Assembly (NCBI GenBank): GCA_031551515.1
Contig: JAVBNL010000075.1
Span: 1-21,850, forward strand
Direction of reading: 5' to 3'
Length of the DNA stretch: 21,850 nucleotides
Source of the DNA: FLUQ01 sp031551515
GTDB taxonomy: Bacteria; Desulfobacterota; Desulfovibrionia; Desulfovibrionales; Desulfovibrionaceae
Shown here: one piece after another, positions 1 to 6,997 of the stretch
Position numbering within the stretch: the stretch's first letter is position 1
How the letters are laid out: each line of letters opens with the position of its first letter
Notes under the pieces: generated by a model
Told to the model about the DNA's origin: nothing
Seen by the model: only the letters and a program-made list of their open reading frames with translations
Databases searched by the model: none
Program-made: the position numbers and the translations under genes

Positions 1-78
1 AGTGGTGTGGGCCCCCCTTGCGGCCTTCAGGCGGCTGGGGCCCCCGACGAAGTATCAAGCCAAATTGAGCCGTTACCC

Positions 79-1815
79 CTACATTTTGGGCCGCTTGACG
101 TACTTGGTATGCAGCAGTTTTTTGGCCAATTCGCCGTGCGGTTCACCAAGAAATTCCGCATACAGCTTCTTGATGGCCGGGTTTTCATGCGATTTGCGCA
201 AGGTTTTGCCGCTGTCTTCGGCGAACAGCGCCCGCATGCGCTTTTCAATGGTTTCTATATGCCCGTGGTGGTAGGGCTGCCCGCCGCCGTCAATACAACC
301 GCCGGGGCAGGCCATAATTTCAATGGCGTGGTACTCCGCCTTGCCCGCGCGGATATCTTCCAGCAAGCGCCGGGCGTTGCCCAGGCCGCTGGCCACCGCC
401 ACTTTGACGTCCATGTCGCCGACGCGCACGACCGCTTCTTTGACGCCGGAAAGGCCCCGCAGCACACCGAATTCCACCTTTTCCAGAGTCCGGCCGGTGA
501 TCCATTCATAGGCCGTGCGCAGCGCCGCCTCAAGCACGCCGCCGCTGGTGCCGAAAATGACCGCAGCGCCGGTGGACTGGCCCATGGGTTCGTCAAACTG
601 CTCGTCGGGCAAGCCGGGGAAGTGGATGCCCGCTTCACGGATCATTTTGCCGAGTTCACGCGTGGTGATGACAAGGTCAACGCCGGGCATGCCGTCCACA
701 TCCATTTCCGGCCGGCCAGCTTCGTACTTTTTGGCGATGCAGGGCATGACCGAAACCACGGCCAGCTTGGCGGGGTCCAGATCCAGTTGCTGCGCCAGGT
801 AGGTTTTGGCGATGGCTCCGAACATCTGCTGCGGCGATTTGCAGGTGGATGGCACGTCGAGCATGTCGCTGAACTGATGCTCGAAGAACTTGACCCAGCC
901 GGGGCAGCAACTGGTCAGGATGGGCAGCTTGCCTCCGTGTTCCAGCCGGTGTTTGAACTCCGCCGCCTCTTCCATGATGGTCAGGTCCGCTGCGAAATCG
1001 GTGTCGAACACCTTTTTGAAACCCAGCATGCGCAAAGCCGCCGCCATCTTGCCCGTGACCGCGACGCCCGCGGGCATGCCGAACATTTCGCCCAGCGCCG
1101 CGCGCACGGCCGGGGCGGTTTGCACCACCACGTATTTGTTCGGGTCGGCCAGCAGGGTCCAGAGTTTGCCGACGTTGCTCACCTCGGACAACGCGCCCGT
1201 GGGGCACACCGCCACGCACTGGCCGCAGGAAACGCAGGTGGTTTCGGCCATGGGCAGATTGAAGGCTGAGCCCACGGTGGTGGTAAACCCCCGGCGGATG
1301 CCGGAGAGCACGTTCACCGTCTGCACTTGGTTGCACATGGTCTCGCAACGGCGGCAGAGCACGCATTTGCTCATTTCTTTGATAAAGGCGGGGCTTGAAA
1401 CGTCCCGCCGGTGGCGCGCCATATCGCCGGTGTATTCGATTCTGTCGATGCCCAGTTCCGCCGCCAGGGATTGCAATTCGCACTCCTTGTTCTTGGGACA
1501 GGTCAGGCAGTCTTTGGGGTGGTTGGAAAGGATGAGCTCCACCACCGTGCGCCGGGCGTTGATGGTGCGCGGGGTGTGGGTTCGAACTTCCATGCCCTGC
1601 ACCACCTGGGTCGCGCAGGCCGGGACCAGGGTTCGCCGCCCTTCCACCTCCACCATGCAGACCCGGCAGGTCGCCCCCTGGTTGACCATCTTGATGTCGT
1701 GCAAATCGAGGTGGCACAGGGTGGGAATGTGAATATCGAGTTTCTTCGCGGCATCCAGAATCGTCGCGCCGTCAGGCACGTCCACTTGCTTTCCGTTGAT
1801 GTTCAAACTGGCCAT
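79..1815 (-). CDS. hndD: [FeFe] hydrogenase catalytic subunit, HndD/HydA type
   Basis: Catalytic subunit of a soluble NAD(P)-linked [FeFe] hydrogenase; it interconverts H2 with protons and electrons at the H-cluster. The 578-residue protein reads in order: an N-terminal [2Fe-2S] domain (Cys 34, 50, 53, 67), a His-ligated [4Fe-4S] site (His99, Cys 103, 106, 112), two ferredoxin-like [4Fe-4S] clusters (Cys 151/154/157/161 and 194/197/200/204), then the H-domain with all three signatures: TSCCPGW (301-307), MPC (357-359) and ACPGGC (502-507) followed by GGGQP. The second Cys of TSCC, the proton-relay position in this family, is present. Start chosen at the ATG of MASLNINGK because GAGG lies 5 bases upstream; the longer frame adds 7 unlikely residues. 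Last gene of the operon, 36 bases after hndC. It lacks the extra C-terminal [2Fe-2S] domain of Thermotoga HydA, so the length fits HndD better. Catalytic identity is secure; bifurcation is inferred. Confidence 0.96.
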   Translation of the reverse strand: MASLNINGKQVDVPDGATILDAAKKLDIHIPTLCHLDLHDIKMVNQGATCRVCMVEVEGRRTLVPACATQVVQGMEVRTHTPRTINARRTVVELILSNHPKDCLTCPKNKECELQSLAAELGIDRIEYTGDMARHRRDVSSPAFIKEMSKCVLCRRCETMCNQVQTVNVLSGIRRGFTTTVGSAFNLPMAETTCVSCGQCVAVCPTGALSEVSNVGKLWTLLADPNKYVVVQTAPAVRAALGEMFGMPAGVAVTGKMAAALRMLGFKKVFDTDFAADLTIMEEAAEFKHRLEHGGKLPILTSCCPGWVKFFEHQFSDMLDVPSTCKSPQQMFGAIAKTYLAQQLDLDPAKLAVVSVMPCIAKKYEAGRPEMDVDGMPGVDLVITTRELGKMIREAGIHFPGLPDEQFDEPMGQSTGAAVIFGTSGGVLEAALRTAYEWITGRTLEKVEFGVLRGLSGVKEAVVRVGDMDVKVAVASGLGNARRLLEDIRAGKAEYHAIEIMACPGGCIDGGGQPYHHGHIETIEKRMRALFAEDSGKTLRKSHENPAIKKLYAEFLGEPHGELAKKLLHTKYVKRPKM

Positions 1816-1851
1816 ACTATCCTCGTCCGGCGGCAATAAGCCGGTATATGG

Positions 1852-3732
1852 TTATTGACGCACAACGGCCTTGGCCGGGCAAACGCTTTCGCAGGCGCCG
1901 CACTTGATGCAGAGGTCCTGATGGATGACGTGGTGCGCGCGTCTCTCGCCGCTGATGCAGCCGACGGGGCAGTCTTTGACGCAACGGCCGCAGCCAATAC
2001 AGGCATCCGTGATGAAAAAGTCGAGCAACTTGTGGCAGACTTTGGCCGGGCAGTGCTTTTCTTTGATATGCGCCTCATATTCATCGCGGAAAAAACGCAT
2101 GGTGCTGAGAACCGGGTTGGGGGCCGTTTGCCCCAGGCCGCACAGCGCCGTATCTTGAATGACCTTGCCCAGGTGCGAAAGTTTTTCAAGGTCGCCGTCC
2201 AGCGCGCGGCCTTCGGTGACGGCTGTCAGCATTTCGTGCAGGCGCTTGTTGCCCACGCGGCAGGGCGTGCATTTGCCGCATGATTCATCCATGGTGAAGC
2301 CCAGATAGAACTTGGCGATATCCACCATGCAGTTGTCTTCGTCCATGACGATCATGCCGCCGGACCCCATCATGGAACCGATGGTGCCAAGCGATTCGTA
2401 GTCTATTTTGATGTCCAGGTTGTCCATGCTGATGCAGCCGCCGGAAGGGCCGCCCGTTTGCACCGCCTTGAACTTCTTGCCGCCCTTGATGCCCCCGCCG
2501 ATTTCATAAATGATTTCGCGCAAGGATATGCCCATGGGCACTTCCACCAGGCCCACGTTGTTGATCTTGCCGGCCAGGGCGAAGACCTTGGTGCCCTTGG
2601 ATTTTTCCGACCCGATGGCAGCGAACCATTCCGCGCCGTTGTGCAAAATGCGCGGCACGTTGGCCAGGGTTTCCACGTTGTTGATGATGGTGGGCTTGCC
2701 GTACAGGCCTTTTTGCGCGGGAAAAGGCGGCTTGTAGGTCGGCTCACCGCGCCCTCCTTCAATGGAGTGCAAAAGCGCCGTCTCTTCACCGCAAACAAAG
2801 GCGCCGGCCCCGTATTTCAGTTCAAGGTTGAAGGTAAAACCCGAACCCAAAATGTTTTCGCCCAAAAGACCCGCTTCCGTGGCCTGGGTGATGGCCCGGT
2901 TCAGGCGTTCGATGGCCCGGGGGTATTCCGCCCGCACGTAAATATAGCCCTGGTCCGCACCGATGGCGTAGGCGCCTATGGCCATGCCCTCGATAACGCT
3001 GTGCGGGTCCCCTTCCATGATGGAGCGGTCCATGAACGCGCCGGGGTCGCCTTCGTCCGCGTTGCAGACCATATATTTCTGCCAGGCTTCCTGGCGGGCC
3101 GCGGTCTCCCACTTAAGACCCGTGGGGAAGCCGCCCCCGCCCCTGCCGCGCAGGCCGGAGGCTTTCATGACCTTTACCACGTCGGCCGGAGTCATGGTTT
3201 CCAGGCATTTAACAAAACCTTGGTAGCCGTCGGCCGCGATATACTCTTCAATCATATCCGGGTTGATAAGCCCGCAGTTTGCCAGCGCGACGCGCATCTG
3301 CTTTTTGTAAAAATCCATCTGCCACTGGTCGGTCAGCTTTTTGCCCGGCTCATCCGGGTTTTCATAGAGCAGACGCTCAATGACGGTGTTGTTCTTCACG
3401 TGGCTTTCGATGATTTCTTTGGCGTCGGCGGGCGCCACCTCCACGTAAAACACGTCGTCGGGAAAGACTTTGACAATGGGCCCTTTGGCGCAAAAGCCGA
3501 AGCAGCCCGTAATGTGGGCGGAAACGGTGTCTTCCAGGCCTGCGGCCTTGATTTCTTCCAGCAGGCTTTTCAGCACCTCGTGGCTGCGCAGCGACTGGCA
3601 GCCGGTATCGCCACAGACAAGCAGCTCGCGCTTTTGCGGCAAAGCCTGCGCGCCGCTTACGCGCAGAGCCAGGCGGGGTTTCAATTCGGCATAGGCAGCG
3701 GCCATCTCAGCGAAGGTATTCAATTTTTTCAT
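1852..3732 (-). CDS. hndC: Hydrogenase flavoprotein subunit (NuoF-like) with fused HndB-like domain
   Basis: Diaphorase subunit that binds FMN and NAD(P) and passes electrons between the nucleotide and the hydrogenase. The 626 residues begin with a thioredoxin-like [2Fe-2S] domain (Cys 40, 45, 77, 81), equivalent to the stand-alone HndB subunit. The NuoF core follows: glycine-rich NADH site GRGGGGFPTG (196-205), FMN region with NADEGDPGAF (224-233), and a [4Fe-4S] site (Cys 485, 488, 491, 531). The C-terminus carries a CPAKVC pair (561-566) and two ferredoxin [4Fe-4S] motifs (Cys 578/581/584/588 and 608/611/614/618). Length and domain order match HydB of trimeric bifurcating hydrogenases such as Thermotoga maritima rather than the roughly 500-residue HndC of four-subunit enzymes. 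The ATG lies 6 bases after the hndA stop, so the genes are cotranscribed. Calling it hydB would be equally valid. Confidence 0.95.
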   Translation of the reverse strand: MKKLNTFAEMAAAYAELKPRLALRVSGAQALPQKRELLVCGDTGCQSLRSHEVLKSLLEEIKAAGLEDTVSAHITGCFGFCAKGPIVKVFPDDVFYVEVAPADAKEIIESHVKNNTVIERLLYENPDEPGKKLTDQWQMDFYKKQMRVALANCGLINPDMIEEYIAADGYQGFVKCLETMTPADVVKVMKASGLRGRGGGGFPTGLKWETAARQEAWQKYMVCNADEGDPGAFMDRSIMEGDPHSVIEGMAIGAYAIGADQGYIYVRAEYPRAIERLNRAITQATEAGLLGENILGSGFTFNLELKYGAGAFVCGEETALLHSIEGGRGEPTYKPPFPAQKGLYGKPTIINNVETLANVPRILHNGAEWFAAIGSEKSKGTKVFALAGKINNVGLVEVPMGISLREIIYEIGGGIKGGKKFKAVQTGGPSGGCISMDNLDIKIDYESLGTIGSMMGSGGMIVMDEDNCMVDIAKFYLGFTMDESCGKCTPCRVGNKRLHEMLTAVTEGRALDGDLEKLSHLGKVIQDTALCGLGQTAPNPVLSTMRFFRDEYEAHIKEKHCPAKVCHKLLDFFITDACIGCGRCVKDCPVGCISGERRAHHVIHQDLCIKCGACESVCPAKAVVRQ

Positions 3733-3738
3733 GGCCGC

Positions 3739-4221
3739 CTACCTTTCGTTCTCTTTGATTATCTTGCTGATGTCATCCACCGACACTTTGTTATAGACTT
3801 TGTCGTTCACCAGCACGACGGGCGCAAGGCCGCAGGCTCCGACACAGCGCAGCTCTTCCAGGCTGAACTTGCGGTCGGGGGTGGTTCTGCCCATTTCAAG
3901 GTCCAGCTGCTTTTCCAACTCGCGGGCGATCTTTTCCGCCCCGCAGACAAAACAGGCCGTGCCCATGCAGACTTTGATCTGACATCGCCCCTTGGGTTCC
4001 GTCGTGAAGTAGGAGTAGAAACTCACTACCCCGTAAATTTTGGAGGCCGGGATATCCAGCTTCTCGCCGATGAAAAGCATGACCTCTTTGGGCAAGTAGC
4101 CGAAAATATTCTGCGCCTCGTATAGCACCTTGATCAAAGCCGATTCTTTGTTATCCTTGAACTGGCCTATGAACGCTCCAAGTGTATTGAAGCCTTCCGC
4201 CTGCAACTGTTCAGCCGCCAT
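3739..4221 (-). CDS. hndA: Hydrogenase [2Fe-2S] subunit, NuoE-like
   Basis: Small thioredoxin-fold [2Fe-2S] subunit (NuoE/HydC family) that joins the flavoprotein subunit in the soluble hydrogenase complex. The 160-residue protein has the four expected ligands as C-x4-C (Cys 85, 90) and C-x3-C (Cys 126, 130), preceded by the helical region typical of NuoE (GYLPKEVMLFIGEKL, about 41-55). The start is the ATG at 4221 because GGAGG lies 6 bases upstream; the frame stays open for 12 more codons but those have no ribosome site. First gene of the hndA-hndC-hndD operon, so the leader in front of it probably controls the complex. hydC is the matching name in bifurcating enzymes. Confidence 0.94.
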   Translation of the reverse strand: MAAEQLQAEGFNTLGAFIGQFKDNKESALIKVLYEAQNIFGYLPKEVMLFIGEKLDIPASKIYGVVSFYSYFTTEPKGRCQIKVCMGTACFVCGAEKIARELEKQLDLEMGRTTPDRKFSLEELRCVGACGLAPVVLVNDKVYNKVSVDDISKIIKENER

Positions 4222-4440
4222 TGAACACCTCCGGCAATAATGGACCGCAGCCGACAAAAGACGCGATGCTTCCGGCTTGCATCCGGAGCATGCTGAAAAC
4301 TATTCCGCTGCAAACCCTAATCCAAGACCTTTCGCACTTTCAAGCCGGAAGCTCTGTTTTTCACGGAGTTTCATCACTTAGCGCATACTTTTTCTTATCG
4401 ATTTTATAAATATAATATACCTATCAGTATGTTAGATGGT
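4222..4440 (-). promoter_or_regulatory. AT-rich promoter zone and long leader of the hnd operon
   Basis: This gene-free stretch precedes hndA. Its upstream half (about 4395-4435) is strikingly AT-rich against the GC-rich surroundings and, read on the minus strand, contains TATATT and TATAAA, either of which could be a -10 element. No convincing -35 hexamer could be chosen. Transcription starting there would give a leader of roughly 170-200 bases, long for a simple operon, and it contains the repeat described at 4266-4352. No coding potential or known riboswitch class was recognised. Confidence 0.5.
4266..4352 (-). other. Leader repeat able to form two competing stems
   Basis: In the hnd leader a perfect 12-base inverted repeat pairs GCTTCCGGCTTG (plus 4268-4279) with CAAGCCGGAAGC (4341-4352). 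The 4268-4279 arm can instead form a local hairpin with 4283-4291 (ATGCTTCCGG against CCGGAGCAT, one bulged base, 7-base loop). The two pairings exclude each other. This is seen directly; the regulatory meaning (attenuator-like switch, or paired operator sites for a protein) is inference. No clear U-run follows the local hairpin, so a classical terminator is not supported. Confidence 0.45.
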
Positions 4441-4488
4441 AAAAAAAATAGCGCGATTCAGAAAAGTTTTTTTTCACAAGCATCGCGC
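4441..4488 (-). terminator. Second (distal) terminator-like hairpin, minus strand
   Basis: On the minus strand GCGCGAT and ATCGCGC (plus 4482-4488 and 4451-4457) form a 7-bp stem. An inner GAAAA/TTTTC stem falls inside the loop, and the structure is followed by a run of eight T (plus 4441-4448). It lies just after the stronger terminator at 4507-4533 and just before the hnd promoter zone, so it could act as a backup terminator insulating the hydrogenase operon. The loop is long, so the call is moderate. Confidence 0.5.
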
Positions 4489-4506
4489 GATTTTCACCAA
4501 GCACGC

Positions 4507-4533
4507 AAAAACCCCCGCGAAAGTCGCGGGGGT
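4507..4533 (-). terminator. Rho-independent terminator of the small-gene pair
   Basis: A perfect 10-bp stem (plus 4511-4520 with 4524-4533; core CCCCCGCG) has a 3-base loop and, on the minus strand, is followed by five T. It lies about 60 bases past the stop of the 4593-4970 gene and ends that two-gene operon. Confidence 0.9.
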
Positions 4534-4592
4534 TCAAGTAAACAAGCGGCACAGAAAAGGCCGAACAGCCCAGACAAGCGCACGAAGCAGAC

Positions 4593-4970
4593 CTATTGCT
4601 CGCGCCCTTTCTCGTCTTCAAAGCCGTAGGCGGCGGCGTCGCCTTCCATTTCCAGGGCTTCCACCTTGTCTTCAAGCCATTCGAGAATGTCGCGGGCGGT
4701 GTGGTAGTTGATGATAATTTTGGAAAAGATATGCCGGTTGACCATTTTCAGGTTTTCATCAAAAGGCGTCATTTCGTGGCCGAAGCTGCCGTCCGGAGCG
4801 ACCAGGCGTTCCGAAAAAGGAGGCAGCTTGTCGCTTTCGGCGTAAAAATTGATTTCCACTTCTCCCTGCGCGTTAATGCCGCCCCACACGCCGTGCGCGT
4901 ACTGGGGGGTCAGCCCGCTTGCCTGTTGATACTCGTAGCGGATGCGCAGGGGCATTTTTTCCTGACTCAT
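4593..4970 (-). CDS. Small hypothetical protein, possibly DUF3467-like
   Basis: A 125-residue soluble, acidic protein with no signal peptide or membrane segment. The layout (N-terminal strand-rich part, then a motif reading NRHIFSKIIINYHTARDILEWL near residues 77-98, then a charged helix) faintly resembles DUF3467 proteins, which share a strand followed by a helix containing a ..A..LL..LE pattern; this is a memory-based resemblance. The ATG is supported by GAGG 8 bases upstream. It follows the 4983-5297 gene by 12 bases, so the two form an operon closed by the terminator at 4507-4533. Function unknown. The coding call rests on a clean start, ribosome site and terminator. Confidence 0.8.
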   Translation of the reverse strand: MSQEKMPLRIRYEYQQASGLTPQYAHGVWGGINAQGEVEINFYAESDKLPPFSERLVAPDGSFGHEMTPFDENLKMVNRHIFSKIIINYHTARDILEWLEDKVEALEMEGDAAAYGFEDEKGREQ

Positions 4971-4982
4971 GAATACACCTCG

Positions 4983-5297
4983 TTAAATGCTGACAGCCAT
5001 CAAAACGCCGGTGAGCTGCTCCGGCATGTGCAACGGAGAAACCCGCACGCCCAGAATACCGGCACCGCCAGGAGTTTCACCCGCCCGGATGCGGGCCGGA
5101 AAGCCCGCGGCCCAGTGACGGTTGGCCGCCTCGACCATACCTTCTCCCTGGGCGATGGTATCCTGCAGGAAGCCGGAATAAGGCTTCGGCATGGAAGGGT
5201 GATCAGACCAGGGGTCAATGCCGGTGCGAACCTCCGGCAGATACAAATCACCCGGCGGGTATGCCTTGCTGATCAATGAAGTCAGTTTGATGGCCAC
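4983..5297 (-). CDS. Hypothetical protein, GTG start
   Basis: A 104-residue protein of unrecognised family. The frame is open much further upstream (to 5726), but that extension is antisense to the better-supported gene at 5385-5924 and is Arg/His/Gly-rich shadow sequence. The GTG at 5297 has GAGG 6 bases before it, and from there the composition becomes protein-like (LTSLISKAYPPGDLYLPEV at the N-terminus, ending LTGVLMAVSI). Pro/Gly-rich, no membrane segment, no metal motif. First gene of a two-gene operon with the 4593-4970 gene. Function cannot be assigned. Confidence 0.65.
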   Translation of the reverse strand: MAIKLTSLISKAYPPGDLYLPEVRTGIDPWSDHPSMPKPYSGFLQDTIAQGEGMVEAANRHWAAGFPARIRAGETPGGAGILGVRVSPLHMPEQLTGVLMAVSI

Positions 5298-5314
5298 AAC
5301 ATGCCTCGTGCAAA

Positions 5315-5336
5315 TGCCGTATCGGCGTATGCGGCA
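5315..5336. promoter_or_regulatory. Imperfect palindrome between divergent genes
   Basis: TGCCGTAT and ATGCGGCA form an 8-base inverted repeat with one G-T mismatch around a 6-base centre, in the 87-base gap between the divergent starts at 5297 and 5385. The position suits an operator serving both directions. It could equally be chance in GC-rich DNA. No -10/-35 pair was convincing. Confidence 0.3.
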
Positions 5337-5384
5337 AATAATAGTGCAGTTGCGGGCCAAAGTAAAGGCTGGTAGGAATGTGCC

Positions 5385-5924
5385 ATGCATACCAGCCAAG
5401 CGGCTCCGGCCAGACCCTATTTCGATTTGGAACTGTTTCTGCGCACAGCGCAAGAAACCCGCCTTGACGGCGACGACCTCGATGCGTGCCTTCGTCTGTG
5501 GCAAGAATGGAGCGAATTGCTCCATCACAGTGCGGTGCGCGCCGAAGGCCGCTCGTACCTTGCCCTGTGGCTGGACGAAGCGGTGGAACAAGCGGTGGAC
5601 GCCGCCTGGGAAGCGTCCCCTTCGCGGGGGTTTCGCCTGAACGCGCTGGCCCAGACATTGTGCATGGCCGCCGTGCACGAGATGGTGCCGGAGGTGGAAG
5701 AGGCAGGCTGCGCGCCCGTGCCCCACGCTTCACGCGAACTGGCGAAAGCCGTGGAACAGGCGGGCCTGCCCTGCGCCGCCGATGCCGCCTTGCAGTTTCA
5801 GCGCCGCTATGCGGTGGTCACTGCCAGCCCCTTTCGGGGCGGTTGCGAGATATGTGCCCTGCAAGGCTCCTGTCCGCGCTCCGGCAACGACGAGTCAGTG
5901 CTTGAACTGCCGGGCTTCGAATAA
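5385..5924 (+). CDS. Hypothetical protein with C-terminal Cys cluster
   Basis: A 179-residue, mostly helical, acidic protein. No family was recognised. Near the C-terminus it carries C-x2-C-x5-C (GGCEICALQGSCP, about 157-169), which could bind a metal or Fe-S cluster together with another Cys. Earlier parts are Ala/Glu/Leu-rich helices with conserved-looking aromatic runs (FDLELFLRTAQE, LRLWQEWSELLHH). There is no signal peptide. The ATG has a weak GGTAGGA-like site about 6-8 bases upstream. Divergent from the 5297 gene and convergent with the glycosyltransferase at 5945. Coding reality is judged from amino-acid composition and third-position GC; function unknown. Confidence 0.75.
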   Translation: MHTSQAAPARPYFDLELFLRTAQETRLDGDDLDACLRLWQEWSELLHHSAVRAEGRSYLALWLDEAVEQAVDAAWEASPSRGFRLNALAQTLCMAAVHEMVPEVEEAGCAPVPHASRELAKAVEQAGLPCAADAALQFQRRYAVVTASPFRGGCEICALQGSCPRSGNDESVLELPGFE

Positions 5925-5940
5925 AACGGGCGTTTTTATT
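5920..5940. terminator. Possible bidirectional terminator between convergent genes
   Basis: AATAAAACG and CGTTTTTATT form an almost perfect palindrome with one extra T and a very short GG centre, in the 20-base gap between the convergent stops at 5924 and 5945. A- and T-runs on both sides would serve both strands. The stem is AT-rich and the loop tight, so termination may be weak. Confidence 0.45.
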
Positions 5941-5944
5941 AACG

Positions 5945-6997
5945 TTACCGCAATAAATTCGCGTACAAGGCTTCCATCGTATCCAGCTTGCGCTCCACGC
6001 TGAGCTTGAGGCTGAATTCCTTGTTCGCCGCGGCGGCCGCATTCAGCGCCGCCGTATCGTCAATAACCCCGGTAATGCCTGCCGCCAGCGCCTGCGCATC
6101 CCCAGCCGGAACAAGAAAACGCGGGTCCGAAAGGCATTCGGGCACGCCCCCCACCCGGCTGCCCAGCGCGGGCAAGCCCATGCACATGGCTTCAAGCAAA
6201 GTATTGGGCGATGATTCCGAAAGCGACGGCAAAACGAACAGGTCAAAGGCCTGCAGATAATCGGCCACCCGTTCCGTGCGGGGCACAAGGCGCACCCGGT
6301 CCAGCACGCCCAAATCCGAGCAGAGCCCTTCCCACACTTCCCGCCGCACCCCCACCAGGCAAAGGACCAGGTCGCTTCGCTTCAGCGCGGCAAAGGCTTT
6401 GATCAGCACATCCAGGCCTTTGACCGGCGTGTTGTTGCCCACGCAGCCGATGACGCGCGCGCCGGGGGCAATATCCAGCTCGCGCCGCACCTCTTCAATT
6501 GATCTGCCCGGCGTCACCTTGGCAGCGGGGATGCAGTTGTACACCACCTCCACCGCGTCTTTGCGCCAAAGCAGGGGCAAGGTATCGGCGCAGGCCCGCG
6601 AATTGACCACAAAACGCCGGATGCCGGGCGCAATGTATGGCAAAAAATTGCGGGGCCGGTAGATCACCCCTCTGTGCGCCACGCAGGCCACGGGGCGGCC
6701 GGTCAGCCGCCACAAGGTGCCGAACAGCGCTGCCGCTTTGACGGCTTTGTTGTGAAAGGCGTGCACAATGGCGCTTTCGCCGGGCGTCATGGCCCCTTCC
6801 AGAGCCGCTTTCCAGCTCCAGAAGCCGGAAGGCAGGTCATGCCAGGGCAAATCCGGCGCCAAGGGCCGCAGCATGCTCTTTACCGGAGAAAAAAAATGCA
6901 CCGAATGCCCGCGCTCGCGCAGGCCGGATGCCAGATACAGCGCCTGCCTGCTGCCGCCGCTGGCATTTTTTGAAGAAGTCACAAGAATGACGTTCAT
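5945..6997 (-). CDS. GT4-family glycosyltransferase
   Basis: A 350-residue retaining glycosyltransferase of the GT-B fold, likely transferring a sugar from a nucleotide donor to a lipopolysaccharide or other surface glycan at the inner membrane. The N-terminal Rossmann half starts MNVILVTSSKNASGGSRQA, with the acceptor-side glycine loop. The C-terminal half holds GCVGNNTPVKGLDVLIKAF and the GT4 donor-site signature E-x7-E in SESSPNTLLEAM (about 282-293), followed by a Gly-x-GGVPE motif. It overlaps the upstream ligase gene by 4 bases (ATGA at 6994-6997), so the two are translationally coupled. Sugar specificity cannot be read from sequence. Confidence 0.9.
   Translation of the reverse strand: MNVILVTSSKNASGGSRQALYLASGLRERGHSVHFFSPVKSMLRPLAPDLPWHDLPSGFWSWKAALEGAMTPGESAIVHAFHNKAVKAAALFGTLWRLTGRPVACVAHRGVIYRPRNFLPYIAPGIRRFVVNSRACADTLPLLWRKDAVEVVYNCIPAAKVTPGRSIEEVRRELDIAPGARVIGCVGNNTPVKGLDVLIKAFAALKRSDLVLCLVGVRREVWEGLCSDLGVLDRVRLVPRTERVADYLQAFDLFVLPSLSESSPNTLLEAMCMGLPALGSRVGGVPECLSDPRFLVPAGDAQALAAGITGVIDDTAALNAAAAANKEFSLKLSVERKLDTMEALYANLLR

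Noticed and set aside
9..43. GGGCCCC/GGGGCCC hairpin downstream of hndD
   Set aside because: Seven-base GC palindrome with a long loop and no T-run on the minus strand; not enough to call the hnd terminator, which may lie outside the window.
7..1269. Long plus-strand frame of 420 codons opposite hndD
   Set aside because: It is the antisense shadow of a gene with every hydrogenase motif intact; its His/Arg/Ala-rich composition has no family-like pattern.
2458..4125. Plus-strand frame of 555 codons opposite hndC and hndA
   Set aside because: Antisense of two motif-complete subunits and spans their gene boundary; typical GC-rich shadow frame.
4983..5726. Full 247-codon minus-strand frame
   Set aside because: Only the part after the GTG at 5297 has a ribosome site and protein-like composition; the upstream part is antisense to the 5385-5924 gene.
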